A stretch of 64,000 bases of DNA from Martinezella rhizogenes (GTDB lineage Bacteria > Pseudomonadota > Alphaproteobacteria > Rhizobiales > Rhizobiaceae), in NCBI GenBank assembly GCA_013322215.1, contig JAAMEZ010000021.1, forward strand, positions 620,001 to 684,000, in the 5' to 3' direction. The position numbers and the translations under genes are program-made. Shown piece after piece: positions 27,221 to 35,567 of this stretch (the stretch's first letter is position 1; each line of letters opens with the position of its first letter). The notes below the pieces were generated by a model. The model had not been told where the DNA came from. It did no database searches and saw only the letters and a list, made by a program, of their open reading frames with translations.

Positions 27221-27269
27221 ATGTCGGCTACGTGTCGACTGGCAAATTTATGTCAACAGCGTGTCGACA
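27221..27269. promoter_or_regulatory. Twin operators for the GntR regulator in the divergent promoter
   Basis: Two copies of a 20-bp element (27221-27240 and 27250-27269) share ATGTC, a central C and CGTGTCGAC in register, with a 29-bp period. Each contains the GTCGAC palindrome core expected for a GntR/FCD dimer site. They lie between the divergent binding-protein and GntR starts, placing both transcription units under one control. Confidence 0.65.
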
Positions 27270-27348
27270 AAGTCAAGCGAAAAAATTAAGATTGCTGATG
27301 CGCTGTTTTTCTGGCCCAATGCCGCATACGCAAATGAAAGGGACTTAA

Positions 27349-28068
27349 GTGTCTGACGAGACTGAAGTGAAAAGGGTTCGGGGAACCGGTTGGAAAAGCG
27401 TCTATGATACGCTGCGAAACGAGATCCTCGCGCTCACCTTACCGCCGGGGCAGCTTCTCGACGAGATGAGCCTGGCCGAACGCTTCGACATGTCTCGATC
27501 GCCGGTGCGGGAAGCCTTGATCCGCCTGGGGGCGGAAGAGCTGGTCGTGACGCTTTCCAACCGCAGCACGATCGTCGCGCCGATCGAAGTCGCGACCTTT
27601 CCGAAATATGTGGAAGCGCTGGACATCGCGCAAAGGATGAACACCCGTCTAGCGGCGGCACTGCGAACCGATACCGACCTCAAGCTCATTGCCAAACGGG
27701 AAAAGGCATTTGCGACCGCCGTCAAGACTGGAAACCATCTGGCGATGTCGGAGGCGAATAAGGAGTTCCACATGGCGATCGCCTATGCCGGCAAGAACCA
27801 ATATCTGGCATCCTTCTACGATAAGCTCCTGTCCCAAGGTCAGCGCATGCTGCACCTGCATTTCGAATATTTGGAGCGTTCCCACGAGGGGTATCTTCTC
27901 ACGGACGAGCATAGCCTGATGCTGGAGGCGATCCGGGACAAGAACGTCGATCTGGCGGATGAGCTCGCCCATGCGCACACCCGGCAATTCCAGGACAACT
28001 TCATCAACTTCATGCGCGAGAACTACACAACCGACGTCCCGCTCGGATCCGCGCGAGCCGCAGAATAG
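27349..28068 (+). CDS. GntR-family (FCD) regulator of the hydroxyproline-type operon
   Basis: The product is 239 residues from a GTG start. The winged HTH covers residues 13-75 (L-P-P-G-Q-L-L-D-E then S-R-S-P-V-R-E-A-L-I-R-L) and the all-helical FCD ligand domain follows, with an N-x-x-F-H-M-A-I motif and late histidines (D-E-H, H-T-R) that usually bind a metal and an acid ligand. FCD regulators of this kind normally repress divergent catabolic operons until the substrate or an intermediate binds. It is followed 9 bp later by the ProC-like gene. Confidence 0.9.
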   Translation: MSDETEVKRVRGTGWKSVYDTLRNEILALTLPPGQLLDEMSLAERFDMSRSPVREALIRLGAEELVVTLSNRSTIVAPIEVATFPKYVEALDIAQRMNTRLAAALRTDTDLKLIAKREKAFATAVKTGNHLAMSEANKEFHMAIAYAGKNQYLASFYDKLLSQGQRMLHLHFEYLERSHEGYLLTDEHSLMLEAIRDKNVDLADELAHAHTRQFQDNFINFMRENYTTDVPLGSARAAE

Positions 28069-28077
28069 AAGGCTGGA

Positions 28078-28863
28078 ATGAAAGCAATCGGCTTTGTCGG
28101 AACGGGCGCGATCACGGAAGCCATGGTGGAGGGCCTCCTGGTCGAGCCGGCTCACTCATCCAATATCCATGTCTCGCCTCGCAATGCGGAAATCGCCGCA
28201 AGGCTTGCCGCCAAGTTCGACACGGTAACTGTCGCGGCTGACAACCAGGCAGCCGTCGATCAGAGCGACATCGTAATCCTGGCCATTCGTCCGCAGATTG
28301 CCGAGGACGTCATACGCCGGCTTCGTTTCAGGGATGGACAAAGCATCGTCAGCGTCGTCGCCACGATGGAACGCCAAAATCTGCTCGATTGGATCCGGGC
28401 CGAGGTAGATCTCGTACAGGCGATTCCCTTGCCCTTCGTCGCGGATCGTCGGGGCGTAACCGCCATCTACCCTCCCCATCCGGAAATCGCGGCCCTATTC
28501 GATGCCCTCGGTACAGCCGTTCAATGCGAATCTCGCAAGGAGTATGATCTCCTTGCCGCAGCCAGCGCGATGATGTCGACCTTCTTCGGTATCATGGAGT
28601 TTACGACCGACTGGCTGGAAAAGAACGGGCTCGATCGAACGAAGGGCCAAGCCTATATGGCGCCGCTGTTTGAAAGTCTCGCGCAGCGGGCCAATGAGAG
28701 GAATGTCGATTCGTTTCATTCGCTCAGCGAGCAATTCGCCACAAAGGGCGGGTTGAATGAGCAGGTCCTGTCGGATTTTGAGGCGAAGGGCGGGCGAACC
28801 GCATTGGTCTCGGCATTGGATCGGGTGTTGGCTCGTATCGAAGGACGCGGTGACGACATCTGA
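28078..28863 (+). CDS. Pyrroline-5-carboxylate reductase-like (ProC family) protein
   Basis: The product is 261 residues. The Rossmann motif I-G-F-V-G-T-G-A-I-T-E-A is at the N-terminus, L-A-I-R-P-Q takes the place of the usual V-K-P, and the helical dimer domain follows with a shortened version of the family's T-S-P-G-G-T signature, here A-T-K-G-G-L-N-E-Q. Being paired with the GntR regulator, it is more likely to reduce a cyclic imine in this pathway (for example pyrroline-2-carboxylate) or salvage an intermediate than to serve proline biosynthesis. That role is inferred. Confidence 0.75.
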   Translation: MKAIGFVGTGAITEAMVEGLLVEPAHSSNIHVSPRNAEIAARLAAKFDTVTVAADNQAAVDQSDIVILAIRPQIAEDVIRRLRFRDGQSIVSVVATMERQNLLDWIRAEVDLVQAIPLPFVADRRGVTAIYPPHPEIAALFDALGTAVQCESRKEYDLLAAASAMMSTFFGIMEFTTDWLEKNGLDRTKGQAYMAPLFESLAQRANERNVDSFHSLSEQFATKGGLNEQVLSDFEAKGGRTALVSALDRVLARIEGRGDDI

Positions 28864-28884
28864 AAGCGTAATTCACAAGAGTTT

Positions 28885-28903
28885 CCGGCGAGTTCGACGC
28901 CGG
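28885..28903. other. Short inverted repeat between convergent genes
   Basis: CCGGCG and CGCCGG form a 6-bp stem with a 7-base loop between the convergent ProC-like and MOFRL genes. No T-run follows, so it is only a weak terminator candidate. Confidence 0.25.
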
Positions 28904-28958
28904 CCGGACCATGGCGACGATCTTGGCTCTGCGGCTGCCGCGGATAGACATGGCGGGA

Positions 28959-30227
28959 TCAGCGGATCAGGATTGCGCGGATGTCGTTTACATTGGTCAG
29001 CGTCGGTCCGGTGACAACAAGGTCTCCGATCGCCTTGAATGCCGTGTAGCTATCGTGCAGGGAAAGAGCCGAGCGCGGCGAGACGCCTGCGTCCTGCAAG
29101 CGTATGAGCGTGTCGGGGGTGATGATTGCTCCGGCGGCATCCTCGACGCCGTCGATTCCATCGGTATCCCCGGCGATGGCCCATATTCCCGCTGCGCCGT
29201 TCAGACCGATCGCCAGGCTTAGAAGGAACTCGCAGTTGCGACCGCCGCGACCGATCGAATCGTGCGGCAACGATACGGAAGTCTCGCCGCCCGAGAGAAT
29301 GATGGCAGGGCCAGCGACCGGAAAGCCGTTCTTTTTCGAGGAGGTGGCTATGCCTGCAAATACGGTGCCGACCTCCTTGGCTTCACCTTCCAGGGCGTCA
29401 CCCAGAATGAGGGGCGTCAGCCCGTTAGCGCGGGCGGTTTCCGCAGCGGCAAAAAGCGCCATGCCCGGGGAAGCGATCATTCTGATCTCGGAGTTCAGAC
29501 TTTCAGGACGCATGGGAGCGCCACCTTCCACCAGCACCTCCAAGGCAGTTGCGGGCAGTGACAGGCGATACCGTGCCACAATCTCCCGAGCGTCTTGCAC
29601 CGTCGTCGGATTGGCAACCGTCGGGCCGGAAGCTATCTCCGATGGATCGTCGCCCGGGACATCGGAAATGACCAGCGTGACAACGCGAGCGGGATGAGCG
29701 GCCTGCGCAAGCCGGCCACCTTTGATACCTGAGAGCTGGCGACGCACGGTGTTCATCTCGAAGATCGAAGCGCCGCTTGCCAAAAGCGCCTTGTTGACGG
29801 CTCTCTTGTCGTCCAGTGTCATGCGTCCGGCAGGATGGACAAGAAGCGACGAGCCACCGCCGGAGATCAGTGCGATCACGAGGTCGTCTGGCCCGAGGCC
29901 TCGGACGCATTCCATGATGCGCGAGGCCGCCTCGACGCTCATGTGATCGGGAACCGGATGAGACGCTTCGATGATCTCGATGCGCCCTGCGGGGACGGCA
30001 TGGCCGTATCGTGTCACGACGACACCGCTAAGGTCGACATCGCCCCAGGCTGCATCGAGGGCAGCCGCCATTGCGGCGGATGCCTTGCCGGCGCCGATGA
30101 CGATGCACCGGCCTTGGGGTCGCTCCGGCAGATGGGATGCGACCACCTTCGCCGGATCGGCACTGGCGACGGCCGCGTCGAAGATCCTGCGCAACACATC
30201 CCGGGCGGACGCATCGTTCCAGGTCAT
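28959..30227 (-). CDS. ttuD: MOFRL-family glycerate 2-kinase / hydroxypyruvate reductase (TtuD type)
   Basis: The ATG at 30227 overlaps the tartrate dehydrogenase stop as ATGA and gives 422 residues; the longer upstream frame is spurious. The family is recognised by G-A-G-K-A-S-A-A-M-A, S-G-G-G-S-S-L-L, the D-V-P-G-D-D-P segment and the C-terminal MOFRL region (G-G-E-T then G-R-G-G-R-N-C-E-F and G-D-T-D-G-I-D-G). TtuD of Agrobacterium vitis was named hydroxypyruvate reductase, while homologues are glycerate 2-kinases. Either would feed tartrate-derived carbon into glycolysis. Confidence 0.87.
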   Translation of the reverse strand: MTWNDASARDVLRRIFDAAVASADPAKVVASHLPERPQGRCIVIGAGKASAAMAAALDAAWGDVDLSGVVVTRYGHAVPAGRIEIIEASHPVPDHMSVEAASRIMECVRGLGPDDLVIALISGGGSSLLVHPAGRMTLDDKRAVNKALLASGASIFEMNTVRRQLSGIKGGRLAQAAHPARVVTLVISDVPGDDPSEIASGPTVANPTTVQDAREIVARYRLSLPATALEVLVEGGAPMRPESLNSEIRMIASPGMALFAAAETARANGLTPLILGDALEGEAKEVGTVFAGIATSSKKNGFPVAGPAIILSGGETSVSLPHDSIGRGGRNCEFLLSLAIGLNGAAGIWAIAGDTDGIDGVEDAAGAIITPDTLIRLQDAGVSPRSALSLHDSYTAFKAIGDLVVTGPTLTNVNDIRAILIR

Positions 30228-31312
30228 TCGGCCGCTGCCAGGATATTGGAGCCGGCAATCGCTTCGCAAACCGCGTCGGTGACTTGCTGGGTGGTGGCCT
30301 TGCCGCCGACGTCCGGGGTCAGGATGCCGGCTTCTGTAACGCGTTCGACGGCTGCCATGAGCCGCGTAGCCGCATCCTTCTCGCCGAGATGCTCCAGCAT
30401 CTGCGCCGCGGTCCAGAAAGTGGCGATCGGATTGGCGATGCCCTTTCCGGTGATGTCGAATGCGGAACCATGGATCGGCTCGAACATCGACGGGAAACGA
30501 CGTTCCGGATCGATATTTCCAGTCGGTGCGACACCGAGCGATCCTGCCAGCGCGCCTGCGAGGTCGGACAGGATATCCGCGTGCAGGTTGGTTGCGACGA
30601 TCGTGTCGAGGCTTTCCGGCTTGAGGGTCATGCGTACGGTCATGGCATCGACCAGCATCTTGTCCCAGGTGACATCCGGGAATTCTTTCGAAACTTCTGC
30701 GGCGATCTCGTCCCACATGACCATTCCGTGGCGTTGGGCGTTCGACTTGGTCACGACGGTCAGAAACTTGCGCGGACGCGATTGGGCCAGCCTGAAGGCG
30801 TAACGCATGATGCGGGTGACGCCGACGCGGGTGAAGATCGCCACCTCGGTACCGACTTCCTCCGGCAGGCCCTTGTGGGCGCGTCCGCCATGGCCCGAAT
30901 ATTCGCCTTCGGAATTTTCGCGCACGATGACCCAGTCGAGATCGCCAGGTCCGCAATTGCGCAGCGGCGACGTAATTCCAGGCAGGATCTTGGTCGGACG
31001 GACGTTGGCGTACTGATCGAAGCCCTGGCAGATCGGCAGACGCAGGCCCCAGAGCGTGATGTGATCCGGCACGTCCGGCGCACCGACCGCCCCGAAATAG
31101 ATGGCGTCAAACGCTTTCAGCGTTTCCAGACCGTCGGCCGGCATCATCACGCCGTGCTTCTTATAGTAATCCGAACCCCAGTCGAAAGTCTCGGCATGGA
31201 TCCTGAAGTCACCGCTACGCTTCTCGAGGGCCTCGAGAACCTGAAGGCCGGCGGCAATCACTTCCGGGCCGATGCCGTCCGCGGGGATGGTTGCAATCTT
31301 GTATTCACGCAT
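30224..31312 (-). CDS. ttuC: Tartrate dehydrogenase/decarboxylase (D-malate dehydrogenase family)
   Basis: The product is 362 residues of the isocitrate/isopropylmalate dehydrogenase superfamily. The N-terminus I-P-A-D-G-I-G-P-E-V, the W-G-L-R-L-P segment, V-R-E-N-S-E-G-E-Y and the acidic metal site D-I-L-S-D-L-A-G are all present; W-G-S-D-Y-Y is typical of TtuC/DmlA. The enzyme uses NAD and Mn to turn tartrate into oxaloglycolate, glycerate or, with D-malate, pyruvate. It lies between the MFS transporter and the MOFRL gene, as in the ttu operon. Confidence 0.9.
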   Translation of the reverse strand: MREYKIATIPADGIGPEVIAAGLQVLEALEKRSGDFRIHAETFDWGSDYYKKHGVMMPADGLETLKAFDAIYFGAVGAPDVPDHITLWGLRLPICQGFDQYANVRPTKILPGITSPLRNCGPGDLDWVIVRENSEGEYSGHGGRAHKGLPEEVGTEVAIFTRVGVTRIMRYAFRLAQSRPRKFLTVVTKSNAQRHGMVMWDEIAAEVSKEFPDVTWDKMLVDAMTVRMTLKPESLDTIVATNLHADILSDLAGALAGSLGVAPTGNIDPERRFPSMFEPIHGSAFDITGKGIANPIATFWTAAQMLEHLGEKDAATRLMAAVERVTEAGILTPDVGGKATTQQVTDAVCEAIAGSNILAAAE

Positions 31313-31333
31313 GGTCGTTCTCCATTCGGTATC

Positions 31334-32629
31334 TCAATGTTGGACGGATGTCTTGGTTTGCGCGCCGCGGGTTCCGGTACGCGAAAGGATCAGGGTGACG
31401 GCGGCAGACACGACCAGCAGTGCCGCGACGAAATAGAGGCCGCCGGCAAAGCTTCCGGTCATGTCGTGGATCCAGCCGATCATCGAGGGGCCAACGAAGC
31501 CGCCGAGGTTGCCGATCGAGTTGATGGTCGCAATCCCTGCCGCAGCAGCCGGCCCGGACAGAAACAGGGTCGGCATGCTCCAGAGCGGCGGCTTGGAAGC
31601 ACTGATACCGACGTTGACGAGCGTCAGGGCCGCGAGCACGGCAAACACCGTCGTCGAACCCGTCGCGAAAGCGAGGCCCGCTGCCGCAAGAAGACATGCG
31701 CCCACGACGTGCCAGGTGCGCTCGCCTGTCCGATCGGAATTACGCGCCCACAGGATCATTGCAACGACGGCGAAGATGGCTGGGATGGCATTGATCAATC
31801 CGACCTGAAACGAGGAGAGACCGAAGCTCTTGATAATCTGCGGAGACCAGATTCCAAGCGTATAGAGACCCGCTGACGTTCCAAAATAGACGAGCGACAG
31901 AGCCAGAACCCGCACATTCGCGAGCCCCGCCCAGATGCTGTGGCTTGCCTTGGACTTCGCGGCATTCTCCTGATCCATCGTCTTGACCAGCCAGGCTCGC
32001 TCATCGTCCGATAACCACTTCGCCTTCTCGGGACGGTCCGTCAGGAAGAACAGCACAACGACACCGAGCAAGACGGCCGGAACCGCTTCGATGATGAACA
32101 TCCACTGCCAGCCGGCAAGACCCCAGAGACCGTGCATCTCAAGCAGAGCGCCGGAGATCGGGGAACCGATGGCGGTTGCGAGCGGGGCCGCGGCCATGAA
32201 CATCGCCGTGACCGCGGCTCTGCGCCGGGCGGGGAACCAGTAGCTGAAATAGAGAATAATGCCCGGGAAGAAGCCAGCTTCGGCGACGCCGAGAAGGAAC
32301 CGAAGCACATAAAAACTCGTCGCGCCCTGCACCAACGCCATGCAGCCGGAGACAATGCCCCAGGTGATCATAACGCGGGCAATCCAGATGCGGGCTCCGA
32401 CCTTGTTGAGGATAAGGTTCGACGGCACTTCAAAGAGAAAATAGCCGATAAAGAAGATGCCTGCACCGATGCCAAACACGGTGGATGAGAACCCAAGATC
32501 CTTGTTCATCGTCAGCGACGCGAAACCGATGTTCACACGGTCGATGAAGGCAATGAGATAAAGAACCATGATGAATGGCACGATACGCCATGTGATCTTG
32601 CGCAGCACGCGCGATTCCAGGTCGCTCAA
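31334..32629 (-). CDS. ttuB: MFS anion:cation symporter, TtuB-like tartrate transporter
   Basis: The product is 431 residues with twelve predicted membrane helices. It has the anion:cation symporter features F-I-D-R-V-N-I-G-F-A in helix 1, G-x-x-Y-x-x-F-E-V-P-S-N-L-I-L in helix 2 and R-F-L-L-G-V-A-E-A-G-F-F-P-G in helix 4. Members import hexuronates, phthalate or tartrate. The tartrate dehydrogenase gene 21 bp downstream and divergent LysR regulator point to tartrate or a related dicarboxylate. Confidence 0.88.
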   Translation of the reverse strand: MSDLESRVLRKITWRIVPFIMVLYLIAFIDRVNIGFASLTMNKDLGFSSTVFGIGAGIFFIGYFLFEVPSNLILNKVGARIWIARVMITWGIVSGCMALVQGATSFYVLRFLLGVAEAGFFPGIILYFSYWFPARRRAAVTAMFMAAAPLATAIGSPISGALLEMHGLWGLAGWQWMFIIEAVPAVLLGVVVLFFLTDRPEKAKWLSDDERAWLVKTMDQENAAKSKASHSIWAGLANVRVLALSLVYFGTSAGLYTLGIWSPQIIKSFGLSSFQVGLINAIPAIFAVVAMILWARNSDRTGERTWHVVGACLLAAAGLAFATGSTTVFAVLAALTLVNVGISASKPPLWSMPTLFLSGPAAAAGIATINSIGNLGGFVGPSMIGWIHDMTGSFAGGLYFVAALLVVSAAVTLILSRTGTRGAQTKTSVQH

Positions 32630-32713
32630 AGCAATTTCCTCCCTTTTTTGCGCGCCTCCCGCGCAATTCCGGGATCATATTTTTGGCTTTTCAGGAAACC
32701 AACCTTCAGATAA

Positions 32714-32734
32714 TTATATAATTTATTGATATAA
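32714..32734. promoter_or_regulatory. LysR-type operator in the tartrate divergent promoter
   Basis: TTATAT (32714-32719) and ATATAA (32729-32734) form a 6-bp inverted repeat with a 9-bp spacer, matching the T-N11-A layout of LysR sites. It ends 10 bp before the LysR start and about 85 bp from the transporter start. Confidence 0.5.
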
Positions 32735-32744
32735 TGGATCGCCA

Positions 32745-33659
32745 ATGGAACTCGAGCAGTTGAAATGCTTCGTCGCCGTCGCCGAAGAGCTTCACTTCGC
32801 CCGCGCCGCCAGCAAGATGGGTCTCCAGCCTGCATCGCTCGGCCGGCACATACGTCTGCTCGAGGAGGCTCTTGGGGCACGGTTACTTACGAGAACCACC
32901 AGAAGCGTTTCATTAACCGAGGACGGCATCCTGCTCTTGAACGAAGTCCGCCCGATCCTTGGAAAACTGGATGATCTGGCGTCGCGGTTTCGCGCTGGCC
33001 GCCATCAGACCACCTCGATACTTCGGATCGGAGCAATCGACAGCGCGGCCGCCGGTCTGGTCCCTCTCCTGCTGCAGGACTTTCGAATGATCGATCCTGA
33101 TACGACGACGCAACTCGTCGAGGACAAGTCGATCCGGCTCATTCCAAAACTGCTCGCCGGACGGCTCGATATCATCCTGATCCGGCCGCGCGAGGGACTA
33201 AGCCGCAGCCTCGTCGTCAAGCCGCTTTTCTTCGAAACGGCCGTCGTCGCGATGCCTGCAGAACATCCCATGGCGACCTTGCCGGAAATCTCGATCGATG
33301 ACCTTATAGATGAACCACTGATCGTGCCCGAGAGACGCTCCCGGCCACATAGCCACGATCTCACGATGGACCTCTTCGCATCGATAGGGCTGCGACCGAG
33401 GATCGCCCAGATCGCCGATGAGAAGCAGACGATCATCAACATGGTCGCCGCCGGTATCGGCTCGGCGATCGTTCCGCGTTGGACATCGAAGCTTGCCCTT
33501 TCCGGCGTCCGCTACATTCCGATCAAGCTTCCTGGCGACAAACCCATAGAGAAGCTGCCGCTCGCCGCGGCTTGGATCAAACAGGTCCGGGATCCCGTTC
33601 GCGACTCCATGCTTGATCTCCTGGCACGCAATCTCGAGCGTTACGCCAGCATCGCGTGA
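32745..33659 (+). CDS. LysR-family regulator of the tartrate genes (TtuA-like)
   Basis: The product is 304 residues. The N-terminal HTH (M-E-L-E-Q-L-K-C-F, then A-R-A-A-S-K-M-G-L-Q-P-A-S-L-G-R) is followed by the ligand-binding domain. Its helix-3 sequence departs somewhat from the common S-Q-P-A-L-S form. It is divergent from the tartrate transporter and shares the AT-rich promoter with it, as TtuA does in Agrobacterium vitis, so it probably activates those genes with tartrate. Confidence 0.87.
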   Translation: MELEQLKCFVAVAEELHFARAASKMGLQPASLGRHIRLLEEALGARLLTRTTRSVSLTEDGILLLNEVRPILGKLDDLASRFRAGRHQTTSILRIGAIDSAAAGLVPLLLQDFRMIDPDTTTQLVEDKSIRLIPKLLAGRLDIILIRPREGLSRSLVVKPLFFETAVVAMPAEHPMATLPEISIDDLIDEPLIVPERRSRPHSHDLTMDLFASIGLRPRIAQIADEKQTIINMVAAGIGSAIVPRWTSKLALSGVRYIPIKLPGDKPIEKLPLAAAWIKQVRDPVRDSMLDLLARNLERYASIA

Positions 33660-33811
33660 GGCCCTGACATCAATCAGCGCCCAAAGTCGACTTGAGGAAG
33701 GGGATACAAAGGAGGTCAATCACTGAGCTGCGTCGATTGCCCCCACCACAGCGATCGCAAACCTCAACGGACAGGCGACCGGGCTTCGCCATACCCACTA
33801 GGGCGATTTCG

Positions 33812-34591
33812 CTAACGCCGAAGCCCGAGATGTCGAAGCACCGACTCGACGTCGCGCACGAGGTCCGCATTTGACGAGGCAAAACTGCCATCGGCCCTAT
33901 AGAGATTGTTCTCGAAACCGACACGGACATGCCCGCCCAGAAGCGCTCCGGCGGTAACGCATGCTGCTTCGTAGCGGCCGAATGCGCAGACGCTCCAATG
34001 GGAAAAACGCGGCATGTCCGGTGCGAGAAAGGGCAAAAGATCTGCCGGCACCGAGGTCTGCCCAACGCTGTAACGACCCAGAACGTAGAGCACCGGCACA
34101 TCATCGAACGCCAACAGGCCGCGCTGACGATATTCGGCCAAACGGATCGCCTCGGCAGGCTCATAAAGGATGATCTGCGGCAGCACGTCTTCCCGTCGCA
34201 TCCAGGCGAGCAGGTCCGCGAAGGCCGCTTCGTGGGACGCATCCGGAACAAGTTCGCGCAATGCAAGCGAAGCGGCCTGCGGGCGCACGGCCTTTACGAC
34301 CGCAATCTGTTCTGCCGGTGAATAAATCCCCAATGCCTCGCTGGTAATCTGGATCACCATTCTGTCCGCGACCTCGGCGCGGATCGCGGCGATCGCGGCC
34401 TTGTAGGCATCAGCATCCAGCAGATGCGTGCCATCCGGATTGCGGACATGCGCATGGATCATCGACGCGCCTGCTTCCAGGCATTCACGGGCGGTGCGCG
34501 CCAGTTCCACAGCCGTCAAGGGAATGGCGGGATGATCCTGTTTCGTGCGGCGCCCTCCATTCGGGGCCACGGTGATAGTTGTCTCCGGCAT
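33812..34591 (-). CDS. BKACE (DUF849) beta-keto acid cleavage enzyme
   Basis: The product is 259 residues. The Zn-binding H-A-H-V-R (His46, His48) and the late R-V-G-F-E-N-N with Glu227 are the BKACE metal and substrate signatures. Typical members run 270-310 residues, so this one is short. BKACE enzymes combine a beta-keto acid with acetyl-CoA to give acetoacetate and an acyl-CoA; Kce of lysine fermentation is the founding member. The gene is divergent from the RpiR-aminotransferase operon and shares its palindromic operator, suggesting that it cleaves the beta-keto acid the aminotransferase makes (inference). Confidence 0.83.
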   Translation of the reverse strand: MPETTITVAPNGGRRTKQDHPAIPLTAVELARTARECLEAGASMIHAHVRNPDGTHLLDADAYKAAIAAIRAEVADRMVIQITSEALGIYSPAEQIAVVKAVRPQAASLALRELVPDASHEAAFADLLAWMRREDVLPQIILYEPAEAIRLAEYRQRGLLAFDDVPVLYVLGRYSVGQTSVPADLLPFLAPDMPRFSHWSVCAFGRYEAACVTAGALLGGHVRVGFENNLYRADGSFASSNADLVRDVESVLRHLGLRR

Positions 34592-34607
34592 GCCAGCTCC
34601 CGCGATT

Positions 34608-34641
34608 CATATGTTTCATATAAATCATAATGAAACATATG
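34608..34641. promoter_or_regulatory. 34-bp palindromic operator between BKACE and RpiR genes
   Basis: CATATGTTTCAT (34608-34619) and ATGAAACATATG (34630-34641) are perfect 12-bp inverted arms around a 10-bp AT spacer. The site ends 36 bp before the RpiR start and lies 17 bp from the divergent BKACE start, so a bound dimer could block both promoters. TGAAA-type arms are common for RpiR regulators. Confidence 0.78.
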
Positions 34642-34676
34642 TTGCAATAACGCCCTACTAGAGATACAAATCCGGC

Positions 34677-35567
34677 ATGGAAAAAAATCCTCTTGAAGAG
34701 ACGATCCTTGCAGCCTTCGACGGGATGTCCGCGCAATTGCAGGCGGCCGCCCGCTATATTCTCGACCACCCTCGCGATATCGCGCTGCTTTCGATGCGCG
34801 AGCAGGCGCGACAGGCGGGGCTGCAGCCGGCAACGATGACGCGGCTCGCCAAGCATCTCGGCTTTGATGGTTACGAGGACATACGGTCGCTTTATCGCGC
34901 CGCGGTTCGAGGCGACGCACCAAATTTTGCGGGTCGCGTGAGCGAGCAGGCGCAGCACCAGAAGCTAAAGGGCGACCAGTTTCTCGCTGGCGAGATGCTG
35001 ATGACCTTCGGCAGACAGGCGGCGTCATTGGCAGAGCCGGATTCGCTTGCCCGCATCGCCGACATCAGCGCCCGCATTTCGGCGGCGCGCGAGGTCTATT
35101 GCCTCGGGCTGCGCTCCAGTCATGCCCCAGCCTGGCACCTTCACTACATCCTTTCACTTATCGGAAAGCGGTCGACGCTGCTCGACGGGATCGGCGGAAC
35201 CGGGACCGATCCGATCGGCCGGGCCGGGCCGGAGGACGTGCTGGTGGCGGTGAGCGTCCTTCCCTATACGCGCGCCACCATCGAGATCGCCGACTATGCC
35301 CGCGAACGCGGCATTCGCGTCGTCGCCATCACCGACAGCCCGGTTGCGCCGCTGGCACAGTCTGCGGACATGGCCCTCATTGTCCGGACCGATAGTCCCT
35401 CCTTCTTCCACAGCATGGTCCCGGCTTTCACGGCCGCCGAAATCGTCGGCGCGCTGGTTGCCGGTCGCGGCGGCGACGAGACGCTTTCGGCACTTAGCGA
35501 ATTCGACGAACGCCTCGCCGCCCTCGGCACACACCTCACGTCCCGCAACATCAGGAAAACACCGTGA
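34677..35567 (+). CDS. RpiR-family (HTH-SIS) regulator, first copy
   Basis: The product is 296 residues. The N-terminal HTH_6 domain (residues 5-80, with P-A-T-M-T-R-L-A-K-H-L-G-F-D-G-Y) is followed by a SIS phosphosugar-binding-type domain (about 125-260, Y-C-L-G-L-R-S-S-H and the A-I-T-D-S-P-V-A-P-L-A turn). The stop overlaps the aminotransferase GTG start. The nearby 34-bp palindrome is its probable operator. SIS-domain ligands are usually phosphosugars, but RpiR regulators next to amino-acid genes are also seen. Confidence 0.88.
   Translation: MEKNPLEETILAAFDGMSAQLQAAARYILDHPRDIALLSMREQARQAGLQPATMTRLAKHLGFDGYEDIRSLYRAAVRGDAPNFAGRVSEQAQHQKLKGDQFLAGEMLMTFGRQAASLAEPDSLARIADISARISAAREVYCLGLRSSHAPAWHLHYILSLIGKRSTLLDGIGGTGTDPIGRAGPEDVLVAVSVLPYTRATIEIADYARERGIRVVAITDSPVAPLAQSADMALIVRTDSPSFFHSMVPAFTAAEIVGALVAGRGGDETLSALSEFDERLAALGTHLTSRNIRKTP

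Noticed and set aside
30228..30956. N-terminal extension of the MOFRL gene up to 30956
   Set aside because: That part is out of frame within tartrate dehydrogenase; the ATG at 30227 with ATGA coupling gives the normal family length.
30137..31876. A 579-codon plus-strand open frame across the tartrate genes
   Set aside because: It is antisense to tartrate dehydrogenase and transporter genes with full family signatures.
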